Source of the DNA: Shinisaurus crocodilurus | Taxonomy: Eukaryota; Chordata; Lepidosauria; Squamata; Shinisauridae | Reading direction: 5' to 3' | DNA length: 64,000 nucleotides | NCBI GenBank assembly: GCA_021292165.1 | Contig: JAHFWL010000035.1 | Location: forward strand, 62,001 to 126,000 | Shown here: positions 35,189-46,700 of the stretch, in pieces | Numbering within the stretch: position 1 is the stretch's first letter | Layout of the letters: each line of letters starts with the position of its first letter | Position numbers and translations under genes: made by a program | Notes under the pieces: generated by a model | Database searches by the model: none | The model's input: only the letters and a program-made list of their open reading frames with translations | What the model was told of the DNA's origin: nothing

Positions 35189-35487
35189 CAGGGGTGCTGA
35201 ACCTCTTTCAGCCCAAGGGCCAAATTCCATGTCAGAGAAGCTCTCGGGGGGCCGGATTTCACCGATGGGCGGGGCCAAAGGCAAAAGGGGCATGGCCAAA
35301 ATACCAGCCTATTTTTGCTTCAAACTCTTACCGCCGGTAATTAAGCCTTAGGAGAGGCAGTTTATCCTTTTGGAATAGGGGAAAAACTGTGCAAAACCCA
35401 GGAAACAGTGGCTACACAACGGCCATCTAAAGAACCCCGGTGAGCTAAGCCCAGGCTGCAGGCCTGAGCTTCAACATTCCTGCTCTG
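35189..35487 (+). mobile_element. hAT-like element (CAGGGGTG family)
   Basis: CAGGGGTGCTGAACCTCTTT at the left and CTTCAACATTCCTG at the right; same body as 3124-3460. Confidence 0.7.
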
Positions 35488-35730
35488 TGAGATAGTATGC
35501 ACTTTCTGTATCAGCCTTCCCCAACATCGTGCCTTCCAGATGTTTTGGATGCCAACTCCCATCAGCCCCAGCAAGCACAGCCAATGGGTCAGGAATGCTG
35601 GGATTTGCAGTCCAAACCACCCGGAGGGCACCAAGGCAGGAAACGTTGGGGCTTGATAGGCCTTTGGCGTGGCCCACCAGGGCTCGGCTTATGTCCTGAA
35701 AGTCATCATGATTTAAGGTGCAGACCTATG

Positions 35731-35836
35731 GCTGTTGAAGACAGAAACAAGGCGTACAACTCCCAGCATGCCCCAGCCAGCCGCGGCTGGCTGGGGCATG
35801 CTGGGAGTTGTACGCCTTGTTTCTGTCTTCAACAGC
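35731..35836. repeat. 106-bp perfect palindrome
   Basis: Two 53-bp arms, perfectly complementary with no spacer, centred on CCGCGG (35781-35786). The outer arm reads GCTGTTGAAGACAGAAACAA; the inner arm has GTACAACTCCCAGCATGCCC. No target duplication was found. Confidence 0.95.
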
Positions 35837-37550
35837 TACAGGGCCGTTCCCCTAAGTCAACAGATGAGGCATCCAGTTATAGACCCTGAAACCCAAACAG
35901 GCCTCAGGACAGAAGGGAAGAGATTTGTAGGAGGTTGGCCAGCTCTCGTTCAGGGCAAGGGAAATTGCATACCACCGACGGGCCGGAAGGGCACTGAGCA
36001 CAGCCAGGGCCCAGGCACGCTCTGTGCCCTGCCTGGCCAGAGAATTCGGCATGCTAGGAATCTCCCCGTGAAATGTCTGCTTCGCCAAGGACTAAATGCA
36101 GGCACTGCCCTCACACTTGTAAGCGTAGCGAGGCCTCATCAACCCGGGTTATGGGATGGGCTATACTTCACGAGGCAGGCAGGCAGGCAGGCACAGGAAA
36201 ACCACAGAAATCTGCCTTCCGGAGGATCAGATTCCATTTATTCCAAACAAGATGCATACCCTTGCCGGGGTATGCTCAAAAAAGCGGGCAGCCGATGCCC
36301 GGTGAATCTCCAATGGCCAAGGGAAGCCTGGCTCCAGAGGGTGCAGGCATTTGTCTGAAGCACATCGGGCCATGATGGCTGGGGATGATGAGGGTTGTAG
36401 CCGAACAACGTCTGGAGCCAGCCGGTTGGAGAAGGCCACGCAGACCCTCAACAACGCCGCCACTTTTATCGGTCCGCGGAGCAGCAAGACGACAGCGGCA
36501 CTGCGAGAGACGTCTGCGGCTTGCCTCGCCCTGCCTCTTGTAGGCAAAGTCCACCCCCCCCCCATTGTGGATTCCTTACACAAGGCTCCCCCACAAGTCC
36601 AGAGCCGGCCCAAGGAGCCGCTGCGGAAGGAGGCCAGGCTACCGGGCAACCCTCATCCTTCCCTTATCATTAGCCGGAGCAGCGAGCTATAAAATCGCAA
36701 AGCCGATGCGGCGTGTGTGAAGCTAGGCCCCGTTCGCTTACAATTCCCCTATTTTGCGCAGGTCACATCATTCGGAAAGTTGATTGCTTTCCTGCCTCTC
36801 TCTCTCTCTCTGTCTCTTTTTAATAATTCAAGCACTCAGAAGACACAGCCCTGGCCGCGGCCCACATTATCTCAGAGGCATTTGTAAAACCACAAAGCCG
36901 CAGCCGACGGGAGCGCCTGCCCCGGCCAAAGGCAACACGGGCGGTGAGCGAACGGCCGTGGCTTCTGGGCGGACCCGCGGGGCTATTAGCTTACCACCGA
37001 GGGCACGCCGCCCCCGCCTGCGGCACAGTTAAGTGGGAGCGTAGCTGTCATTCCTGGCCGTGGCGAGGGTTGACCTCCAGCCTTAGAGCGACGGTTTAGA
37101 AGGCCTAGAGCAGCCTTCGGCCAACCTGGAGAAGGCGGAGGGCACGCTTCGTACATGGAAGGAGGCAGGGGCTCAAGCCCCTCTGGCTCCAGTTAAAAAC
37201 TCCTCTCAGGTAGCCGGCACCCTGCCTGAGAAGCACCCTTTCCCCCCCCCCCAGAATACCTGACATCAGGGGTACCCGACGCCGTGTCTGCGGGGACCTC
37301 CAGCAGCACCCCACGGAGCTCTCCCCTCCCTGCCTCCTTCAAGGCGGGGTATAAATATGATAAATAAATAAACCTTGGGAGATGTTAGGGCGGTCTTCCT
37401 CCTCCTCTCCCTTTCTAGGCTCTCCCCCTGCCCCTCTGTAGCCCACTTTTGAGTAGCCAGGCCCACACGGCAACCATTACGTGACTCGCCACACCCTCCA
37501 CGGGCGCCATTATGTGGCGGTGCCCACAGCAGTTTTCCATATTCCTAGAT

Positions 37551-37750
37551 GTCCCCCAACCTTTTTGGACCCGTAGGCAGTATGCCTGTGTACGCCAGTT
37601 GCCGGGGAACATGGGCGGGAGGGTGCCGGTGTGCTCACGTCCTGCTTGTGGGGTTTCCCGCGGGCAGCTGGTCGGCCGCTGTGGTGAACAGAGTGCTGGA
37701 CGAGATGGAGCTTTGGTCTGATCCAGCAGGGCTCTTATGTTCTTACATCA
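37551..37750 (+). mobile_element. CR1-type LINE 3' end fragment
   Basis: GCCAGTTGCCGGGGAACATG..GGTGAACAGAGTGCTGGAC..CCAGCAGGGCTCTTATGTTC; the same tail recurs at 56400-56550 and 60195-60345. Confidence 0.75.
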
Positions 37751-38102
37751 AACTCCCCCCCCCCAGACATGTTGGACTACAATGCCCATGCTGGCTGGGA
37801 ATGACGGGAGTTGTCATCCGACACCCGAGCAGGGGGCCAGGTGTGGGAAGGCTGCCCCTATAGCATGGCACGGCGTGGCCCCAAGCAACATTTTAGAAAA
37901 ACCAAAATCCAGCAGCAGCAGCAGCAGCACAGGCAAGTTCCTGACACACACACCCTCCGGAAGTGGTGGGACTCCAACTCCCATCAGACCCAGCCAGCAC
38001 AGGCAATGGGCTGGGGATGATGGAAACTGTAGTCCGACAACAGCTGGCGGGCCATGGATTCCCTACTCCTAGCTTAGACTAGGCTTAGGGAGAATGGGGT
38101 TC

Positions 38103-38250
38103 GTGATGAGCTCTCTCTCTCAGCCTGAACTACCACTCACTCTCTCAGTCTAAACTTCCGCGCAGGGTTGTTGTGAGAATAAAGGGAGGGGGAGGAGCAC
38201 CATGTACAGTGCCCCGAGTGTTTTGGAGGAAGGGCAGGAGAATACTGCGA
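38103..38250 (+). mobile_element. Partial tRNA-headed SINE
   Basis: CTCAGCCTGAACTACC..GCAGGGTTGTTGTGAGAATAA matches the SINE body; head absent. Confidence 0.55.
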
Positions 38251-38460
38251 CCCTCTGATGTGCCTACTCAGAAGTAAGCCCCACTGAGTTCAATAAAACT
38301 TATTCCCAGGGAAGCAAGAATAGGATTGCACCTTTAAAGAAACAAATGGTGCAGATGATCCATTCAAAAATGAAGAACAAATCCACAGAAGGCAAAGAGC
38401 GACAGGGACCGGCCTCAGGAGGGGTGAAAACTTGGGTTGGGGGGGGCGCGGGGGCAGGCC

Positions 38461-38575
38461 GACAGTTGTTATTTGAAATGCAAAATCCGGATGTATTTAA
38501 TGGTACCATGCATGGCCTCACGCGGGCCCTGTTGATGAATTATAAAATGACTTGGTCACGCTGGCTTTCCACTGT
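38461..38575. promoter_or_regulatory. Non-repetitive putative regulatory block
   Basis: Contains ATTTGAAATGCAAAAT (octamer-like), ACCATGCATGG, and TGACTTGGTCA-like nuclear-receptor half sites. Balanced composition amid simple and GC-rich repeats. No alignment available. Confidence 0.25.
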
Positions 38576-39040
38576 GCGCCCCCCCCCGCTTGCCCTTACA
38601 TCCTCTCTCTTCTCCCCCCACCCCCGCTTTGCAGATGCATCCTCACTTGGGGAATTTAACGTACAGAACCGAAAGGAAACGGGAGAAGGGCAGAGAGAGA
38701 GAAAAAAACTGCAACAGATACACACAAATATATGGGGGGATGGAAGGGGGGGGAGAGAGAGAGCGGAGCAAGGGAGAGAAAGAACGGACAGACAGAGCCA
38801 GGCAGGGAACGGATGCAGCGAGGAAAAAAAGACACTGCAGCAATACACGGCACCAAATTAATTTGAGGACAGGAGCAAGAGGCTGCGTGGATGGAATGAG
38901 AATGAGGGTGGAGGAGAGGAAAGGAAAAGAGACGGGATGATGGGGGGGGACCCTGCGGCAGCGCCCCCTGGAGGCAGAGAAATGCACTGGCTTTACAGTA
39001 AAAGCGCGGGCGGGGGGGATTGCACAGAAAAGCAGCGGCA

Positions 39041-39168
39041 TGGAGGGGGGTGGGCTGCATTGCACAGAGGGGGGGTGGGCTGCATTGCACAGAGGGGGGG
39101 TGGGCTGCATTGCACAGAGGGGTGGGTGGGCTGCATTGCACAGAGGGGTGGGTGGGCTGCATTGCACA
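39041..39168. repeat. Minisatellite, five copies of a 26-28-bp unit
   Basis: Each unit ends GTGGGCTGCATTGCACA; units differ mainly in the length or sequence of the G run. Confidence 0.95.
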
Positions 39169-40230
39169 AACACTAGCATCCACCCAATCCATAGGGAATT
39201 CCCCTCTCAGACCTAAAAGGAAGTTGCTGGCCCAGTGTGGGACCCCTTGAAGATCTAGCGTGGGACCCATCCCCAACTTCTTCACCGCCTCCCTCCTGGC
39301 CTTCTCCCCATGCCCCCCCCCAACACTCCCCGAGGAATGGAATATTGAAACCTCACCCCCTTCCGCCAGATCCAGGGCTGCCCGGCCGATTTGCCCCTGC
39401 GACCCCTCCCTTCCCCTCCTGAAGAACCCCTCCAACACCCACCCCCCCGGCTCCAAACGTGCTAACGGATCAATCTTATTTCTCCTTTGCACTCTTGCTA
39501 AAGGTCGTGGCAGCCCCCGCTGCAGCTGACTCAGGGAACCGTAGTTATGGGGGTGGGTTGCTGGGCCCCAAGCCAAACCGGGCGGGGGGGAGGAAGATTT
39601 TGCCCAGCAGAGTGGGGGGTGGGAAGACACAGCCCCCCTTCCTCTGTCCTATGCAATCACCCTTCCACTTACAGTGGCTCCCCCTGCTCCCCCCTCCCCA
39701 TTCTTCAAGCGTGTCGGGCGATTGATTTCCTCCTCGTGTTTATCGGATTCCACTTAGCCCGATCAGGGTTTAAAGCAACCAAGGATTCCCTTCTCTGCTA
39801 CGGCCCCCCCAAAACCAGGTCGATAGCATTGATTCTGCCAGTAGCTCTAAACCAGACAAGGTTGGGGGGGGGGAGAGAGAAGCGTGGGGATTCCCATATT
39901 AAAAAGAGGTTTCCTTGCTCGAGAGAGAGAAAATAAAAGAACAGACGTGAAGGCAGACTTGCATGCCTCTTTCCCAGAGAGCCAAAAGGGTTCTCCCCCT
40001 TGTGCTTTTCTTTCTTTTTACGGGGGGCGGGGGGGGAGGATTGGGAACTCCACAAATACCAGGGAAAAGGGGTGGAAGCAAATATTAAGAGGCTTCCAGC
40101 GGTTATGACCGTCGCAAAAACATTAAACCAGCCTTCCTCAACGTGGTGCCCTCCAGATGTGTTGTCTTGGGGATGCTGGGAGTTGTAACCCACACATCTG
40201 GTTGGAGGAAGAGGCTGCATTAGCCCACGA

Positions 40231-40451
40231 GAGCCAGTGTGGCGTAGTGGTGAGAGTGTTGGCCTGGGACTCAGGAGATCTGGGTTCTAGTCCCCCACAG
40301 CCAGGAAGCTCACTGGGTGAATTTGGCCCAGTAGCTAACCTACCTCACAGGGTTGTTGTGAGAATAAAATGGAGAGGAGAAGGAGGATTATGTAAACTGC
40401 CTTGGGTTCCTTGCAGGAGGAAAAAAGGCAGGATATAATTATTTTTTTTTA
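40231..40451 (+). mobile_element. Full-length Sauria-type SINE
   Basis: GAGCCAGTGTGGCGTAGTGG head, GGTTCTAGTCC B-box, tail GGCAGGATATAATTATTTT. Confidence 0.85.
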
Positions 40452-40654
40452 ATGTAGAAGTCCATTATGAAAAAAATCTCCTCGGCTGCTACCCCCCCAG
40501 CTCTGATCGCCATCAAGGAAAAAGGGGGGGGGAGATTAAGGGGGAGTGAAAAGCACAAGGTGGGGGGGGGCTTCGAACTGGCTACATCACACCTACACTA
40601 ACCCCCCCAAAAAACCACCGACAAATTTTAGGAAGGAGAAGATGGCAGTCCAGT

Positions 40655-40660
40655 TTTATT
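40655..40660 (-). other. NGDN: NGDN polyadenylation signal
   Basis: AATAAA on the - strand, 100 bases past the NGDN stop codon; cleavage expected near 40635-40645. Short 3' UTR. Confidence 0.7.
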
Positions 40661-40759
40661 GTTAGCAAATGTCTCTCCCTCACCCCATACGCGCTAACAG
40701 GTGTGTAAATCCGAGGTATTGGGGCGGTGGCAGAGATCGGTCCCCGAGTAGTGAGGGGG

Positions 40760-40779
40760 TTATCGCCTCCTGTAGAAAC
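40760..40779 (-). CDS. NGDN: NGDN coding exon 11 (terminal)
   Basis: Acceptor TTCCAG|GT, then FYRRR and TAA (40760-40762), matching the mammalian GFRRRR end. Confidence 0.82.
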
Positions 40780-43700
40780 CTGGAAGGAGGATGGGGGTGG
40801 GGAGAAGGAGAGAGAAAGAATGAGCCAGTTTAGAAGAGAGGACAGGATTAGAAAAGGGGTGGGGGTGTTATCTCATGCAGCTAGACCTCTCTGAGGAACT
40901 GGCATTAACAAGGAGGGAGGAATCTACAAGGTGCTACACAACGGCTTCTCGTAAGGGTTTTTCAAGTCGGGGTGGATGGGTCATCGGGATCAGGGGTGTA
41001 CTTCACGCAAGCAGCTGATGAAAGGATAAAACTGTTCCTGGACTGTACTATTTCAGGGGTGCACTCTCCACCACCCCCATATTTCTCATATACACACACC
41101 TACCTGCAGTTGGAATTGGTACAGTCCAGGAACAAGTTTTGCCACCCCTCCTCCTCCCTGTGTGGGCTAGAATGAGCTGAGGTGTGGAGGTTTGTCAGGA
41201 AGAAAAAAAAGAAGAGAGCACCTCTTTTCACCAGCGCTTACCTTTTTTCTTCTTTCCCCTTTTCGTGCTGACCGTCTTCCTTTTCTTCTTTTTGGGGGCT
41301 TAAACCCTGAAAGGAAGACAATGAGAGAGGAAAGGGAAATTAAAAAAAAAAAGTGGCAGGGGGGGGGGAGGAGGAAACAAGCCACAGAGCTCTGCGTGAC
41401 CTTCTGAAACGGCACTTCCATAACATTTTCTAGTGCCGGGCCCAAAATGTCTGGGTTGATTGGTAACGATTCGGGAGGACCATGAACTGACTGCACCACT
41501 TGCGGTTTACCGACAAAGCGGCTGGTCTAGGATGGCGCGCCTGTCCGGCAGCAAGCAAAATGGGACATTTCCCAGAGGCTGGAGCCTCACAAAATAAAAC
41601 CAAGGGTGCACAGAACCAGTTCCGGCAGCAGAGCGGTATGCCAACTACGTTTCGGGGAACAGCGAGCATGCTTTTCCCCCTCCGTGGCTGACCTTTCCAT
41701 GCAACAGGAGCGCGGAGTTCACAGGAGTGACGAGGACTCCTGGCCAGCACTCTTGTGCGAGCTTACTGTACATCCTAGCACATGTCCCAGAATCCTTTGC
41801 AACGTACAGGGATTCTGCGGCAGAAGCCAACGAAGGAAGCAGGCCCAGCATCATCGCACTGCACCTGACATCCCTTAAAAAATAATAAAAGTAGTCCTCC
41901 AAACAATGCCTGGCACTCGGGTGCTGGGATATGTCATTTAAGTTTCCCCCAATGTAGCATCCTTCCGGGGCATTTTGAGACATTCCAGGGGCAGCTCCCG
42001 GACGCAACTGCCTGGCACCGATCAGATACTGCTGTTACCAGGCAAGCCCGCGAGGGCTCACCTACAATAGGGGAAGAACTGTAAAAACCTGGGAGGCAAT
42101 CCCGGTGGAAAAAGGATTCTTGAAGGCAGAAAGCTGGAAAAACCTGTATTAGTGCAAACATACACCGTTCCATGCATTCATAATTCACAAACCAGGAAAG
42201 GCAAGCGCACCTCACCCAACATGTGGCTGGCTGGGGCTGATCACAGGGACGATTTATTTGTATCTAGAATAAAAGAGGATGCCTGTCCAGCTGTCCGTGC
42301 CCATAGCACCAAGAAACCTAGAAAACGGAAACTCGGCACGCACGCTCCGGCAACCCTAGGGCTGTGCGCCTCAGGGCGATTTCGTTTTGTTTTTTAAATG
42401 CATGAATTTGAATCAAATGTGCAGCCCCGCGTGAAGTTGGAAGTCTGCAGTAACATCTTCAGTCACTAGCGGCAGACATCCTGAACCGGCATTTAGCTTT
42501 GCAGTCCATCCAGTTTGAAAGCGGGGGCGGGGGGGGGGATTAGTAGGCCAAGGGACAGAGTTCTCCAACCTTGCTTGGGTCCCCAGATGTTTTTGGCCTG
42601 CAACTCCCAGCATACCCCAGCCAGCTATGCTGGCTGGGGCATGCTGGGAGTTGTAGGCCAAAAACATCTGGGGACCCAAGGTTGAGAAACACTGGCTTGG
42701 AGGCTTCACCGTATCAACCGACGGGCCATTCCAAGCCATGTGACGCGGTGTCTGTTCTCACTAGTTCTTTCATGAAGCAGCATCTACGTTGGTGCCGTAA
42801 ATAAACGGGATGCATGCGCCCCCCCATACCCCGCCAACAGAACCATGCTGTAACCCAGCTGCACACTGGTTCCCGCCCCCAGGTTTTCCCATTCCTACCC
42901 AGATCCTGGCTCCTTTACCCCATGTATTTAGTGCGCAATCCTATGCATGTTTATAGACGGGGGGGGGGGGAAGTCCTACAACTCCCAGCATTCCCCAGCT
43001 GGTGTTGCTGGCTGGGGAATGCTGGGAGTTGGTAGTAGGACTTTTGTTTTTCTGTCTAAACAAGCATAGGATTGCGCCCTGAGACACCTCCCTCTCCCAC
43101 CCTTCCCAGATATCCTTCCCAACCAAACCCCAGCTTCTTCCCTCTCCTGCCCAGGGCCAGCCTGCATTCATTCACACTGCCGGAAGCGGTTCGCTCACTT
43201 ACTCGTTTAGTTTGAAAGCATTCGCGCCGATTGCCCTATCCATCTTGCACATCCACCCATGGCAAAAGGACACCCCAGGGTTTTTTAGGCCTTCGGAGCT
43301 CTCACTTGGTTGCTCCCCCCCCACCCCACCCACGCACAGAAGAAAAGCCACAAAATGGCGGCTGAGGGACCAAGAAGGAAGGCCAACCGTTGCCCAGTTC
43401 ACGATGAAAGTACGCCCAGGGTTGCCTTTGCCTTCCTCTCAATTACCTCCACGACCCCGGAATCTTCTCCTTCATAAAAGGGCCAGATCATACACTTGCA
43501 CATCACTTAACACAGGGATGGGGAACCTCCGGCCCGTGGGAAGTTCCCCATGCGGCCTGCAGAGCCTTCATGAATTCCTGTAAGGGGCCCCGTGGAGGAA
43601 TCCCCACCACTATCTCAAGAGTCTTAAGGCACAATCCTTTGCAAGTTTAGAGAGAGAAAAAGACCTACAACTCCCAGCATGCTGGGAGTTGTAGGCCTTT

Positions 43701-46700
43701 TTTCTGTCCAAACTCGCATAGGATTGCATCCTTAATGACTCACGGCTGAACGTGACAGGGGCCTTAGCTGAAGAGGGGTCCGTTTGTGGAAACATCACGG
43801 GACACAAAAGGGCTGCCAGCGGCGTCGGATCTGTGAGGGCTCTCTTTTTTCAACGACCAGATATCACTTCCACATCAACAAGAGAAGAGCACTGCCGGAT
43901 CAGGCCAAGGGTCCATCCAGCCAGATATCCTGCTTCCCCACAGATCCTTCTGGGAAGCCCATAAGCTGGGAAGGGACCCTCCTGCTGTTCACCAAGGACT
44001 CCAGAGCATTTACGAGCAAGTGAAACAGCTCCAGCCCCAGGACAGACCCTTGGGGGAACCCGCAACTCCCTTCCCTTCCATTGTGAAAACCTGCTGCTGC
44101 TTCTCGGTACAGAGAAACACGGGATTAATTTGATTTCTATACCGCCCAATGGCCGAAGCTCTCAATTAGACAAGACCTACATGCAGCCTCCACCACCGTC
44201 TCCACTGACCAAACAACCACTCCCACAAAAGGCTCACCTCTCCCAACGGGGCCGCTGCCCCAGTCAGCGCGCTGATGTCCCCGAAGTGGGTGAGGGAGCT
44301 GAGCTGGGAGCCGAGGGCCCCCTCTCGCCTCCGGTGGGCCTTCTCCTTCCGGGTCACGTTGAGACGCACCATCATGCTCTCCTCATAGCTGGTTCTACGC
44401 CAGGCAGCCGCAGAGGGGGGGGAAAAACGAGTCAGCTGCACCCACGACATGTACCAGAGCGGCCAACAAGAACCCCCCCCGTTCCCCACTCCGCCCCAAG
44501 AGAACCCGCAACTCCCAGCATCCCTTGCTCCCGTGTTCCCAGGAGACTCCTCCCTTTGCCCCACTAACCGGTGCTCATCCTCTCGGCTCTGCCTGGTGGC
44601 GTGAGCGTAGCGCCCTTCCCGGACCTCTTCCGGAGCATCCGAGTACTGCTCTTTCAGCTCCCGGATGATGGAGCTGCTGAGAGCTCGCTTCTTGGCCTGC
44701 TCCAGCACTTTCTTCTCTCTCTCCGCCTCCGTTTCGTCTGGGACGGGGAAGCGACAGAGAGGCGGCTGTTTAATATGCTAAGTTGCAGCCGCTTCTGGGG
44801 TGGGGTGGGGTGGGGCAATCCGGCTCAACGCAGAGGTCCTTTCGAGACGGCAGGATGCCCCACCTCCCATCAGCAACTCCAGACCCATGCTCCCCCAACC
44901 CAACTCCTTAATCATCTTGCATACTGTAATGTACGGGCACCAGGCGAGGCGGGACGTATTTCCTGCTCCCTCCTCCTTTGGACGTCCCTTTCCCAGAATT
45001 CTTTGCGCCATCACCAGCTTCTCCATCCTCTGAATCGCTGAGCTGGAGTTGGGGGGTGGGGGAGGAAAGAAAGGAGAGAATTTCGCTTAAAAGTCTGTTC
45101 AAGGCAAGGTCACGAACCGCCACTCAGCAGTTTCACGCGGCATCCATTCCCGTTCAAATCTGCAGAATGGGTCAGTTTAAAAACCAAGATAAACACCCAC
45201 CCCCCAGTGAAAAAACGGGATGCAAACTAAGGGAGCATTTCTAACATCACTTGGGGTACAGCACAAGGAGAAAAGCTTTAGGATAAAGGTGGCCTCTTCC
45301 CTAAATTTCTTTTAGGCCATGAATTCCCACACCAGGAAAAAAAACCCACAGGTTTATAGTTCCGAGGGTGATTGGCAATCCTGGTTTACAAGATCACATC
45401 AACCAGTTTACTAAGAAGCAAGCCCCATGGTAGAAAAACACTTCCTTAAATCTATGGTCTTTCGTCAGTGCCGGAAAGTATACCGGGGAGGTAGCCTCTC
45501 CCGAGCTGCCCAGAAAAAGAATTCCAGAGAGCCGGTGCCACCACTGAAAAGGTGCTGCTGAGCAACGCCCAACCCAGTTTGAGATAGGTGCTTTTGCCTT
45601 GTACATCTATGGCGCAATCCTATACATATTCAGACAGGAAAAAAAAGGCCTACAACTCCCAGCATGCATGCTGGGAGTTGTTTAGACAGGAAAAAAAAGG
45701 CCTACAACTCCCAGCATGCATGCTGGGAGTTGTTTAGACAGGAAAAAAAAGGCCTACAACTCCCAGCATGCATGCTGGGAGTTGTAGGCCTTTTTTTCCT
45801 GTCTAAACATGTATAGACAGCCTTCCCCAACCTCGGGCGCTCCAGCTGTGTCGATTACAACCCCCATCACCCCCAGCCAGCAGGGCTGCTGCCTGGGGAT
45901 GATGGGAAGTAATCCAACCCATCTAGAGGGCTCCGAGTTGTGGGGGTGGGGGAGGCTGGCATAAGCGTACCTCCCGTCCACACTGACACTGACCCACCCC
46001 GCTCTGAAGGAGGTCCTTGCTCCTGGACCATCCCTGGCACCCCTTCTTTTTTTTCTCCCCCTACCTTGCTCATTAAGTTGCTGGGATTCGGCTTGAACCT
46101 CAGCGGGTCGTTCTCACCTGCAAGGAGAACGCCCCACGAGAAAGGCGGGTTAAGGGATGCCTCCAGAAGTGCCCCCCAAACTGCCCCCTCCCCCTGCCCC
46201 CACCCCACCTTCAAAGCTGCCCGCAACTCACCCAGGGCCCCCGTCACGGCCGCCTTCACCAATTTGTCCACCTGGTACTTCAGCTTCTGATCCACGGGGC
46301 GCATCTTCTCCAACACCTACAGAGAGGCAGAGGGCGGCGGGGAAGACGAGCTAATCAAGGCGCTGCCGTATACAGAGTTGGACCCACGGTGCATCTGGCC
46401 CCCCCGGACCGCCCACCTCGACGGCAGCATCTCTCCCGGGTCTCAAAGATGGCTCTTTCCCAGCACCACAATCCAAAATCTTTTACCCGGAGATGCCTAG
46501 AATCCAACTTGGGACCCAAATGCATGCACAGGCGCTACCGCTCAGCTATGGACCCTGCAGTTCTGGCCAGGGGGCACTATTTGAACACTAACGGCAATCC
46601 ATTGCCTCCACTCAACCCAGCGCCCCACTGGAAAAGCTCCCCGCTCCGGGCCTCCACCAAACCACACCCCGTACCGTTCGGGTTTCCACCAAGCGCAGCA

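Noticed and set aside
38656..39630. A 324-codon - strand frame
   Set aside because: Its middle is the G-rich minisatellite read in frame and the rest is low complexity; no family resemblance.
45611..45818. Regularly spaced palindromic repeats resembling a CRISPR array
   Set aside because: Vertebrate MITE slippage: units abut with no unique spacers.
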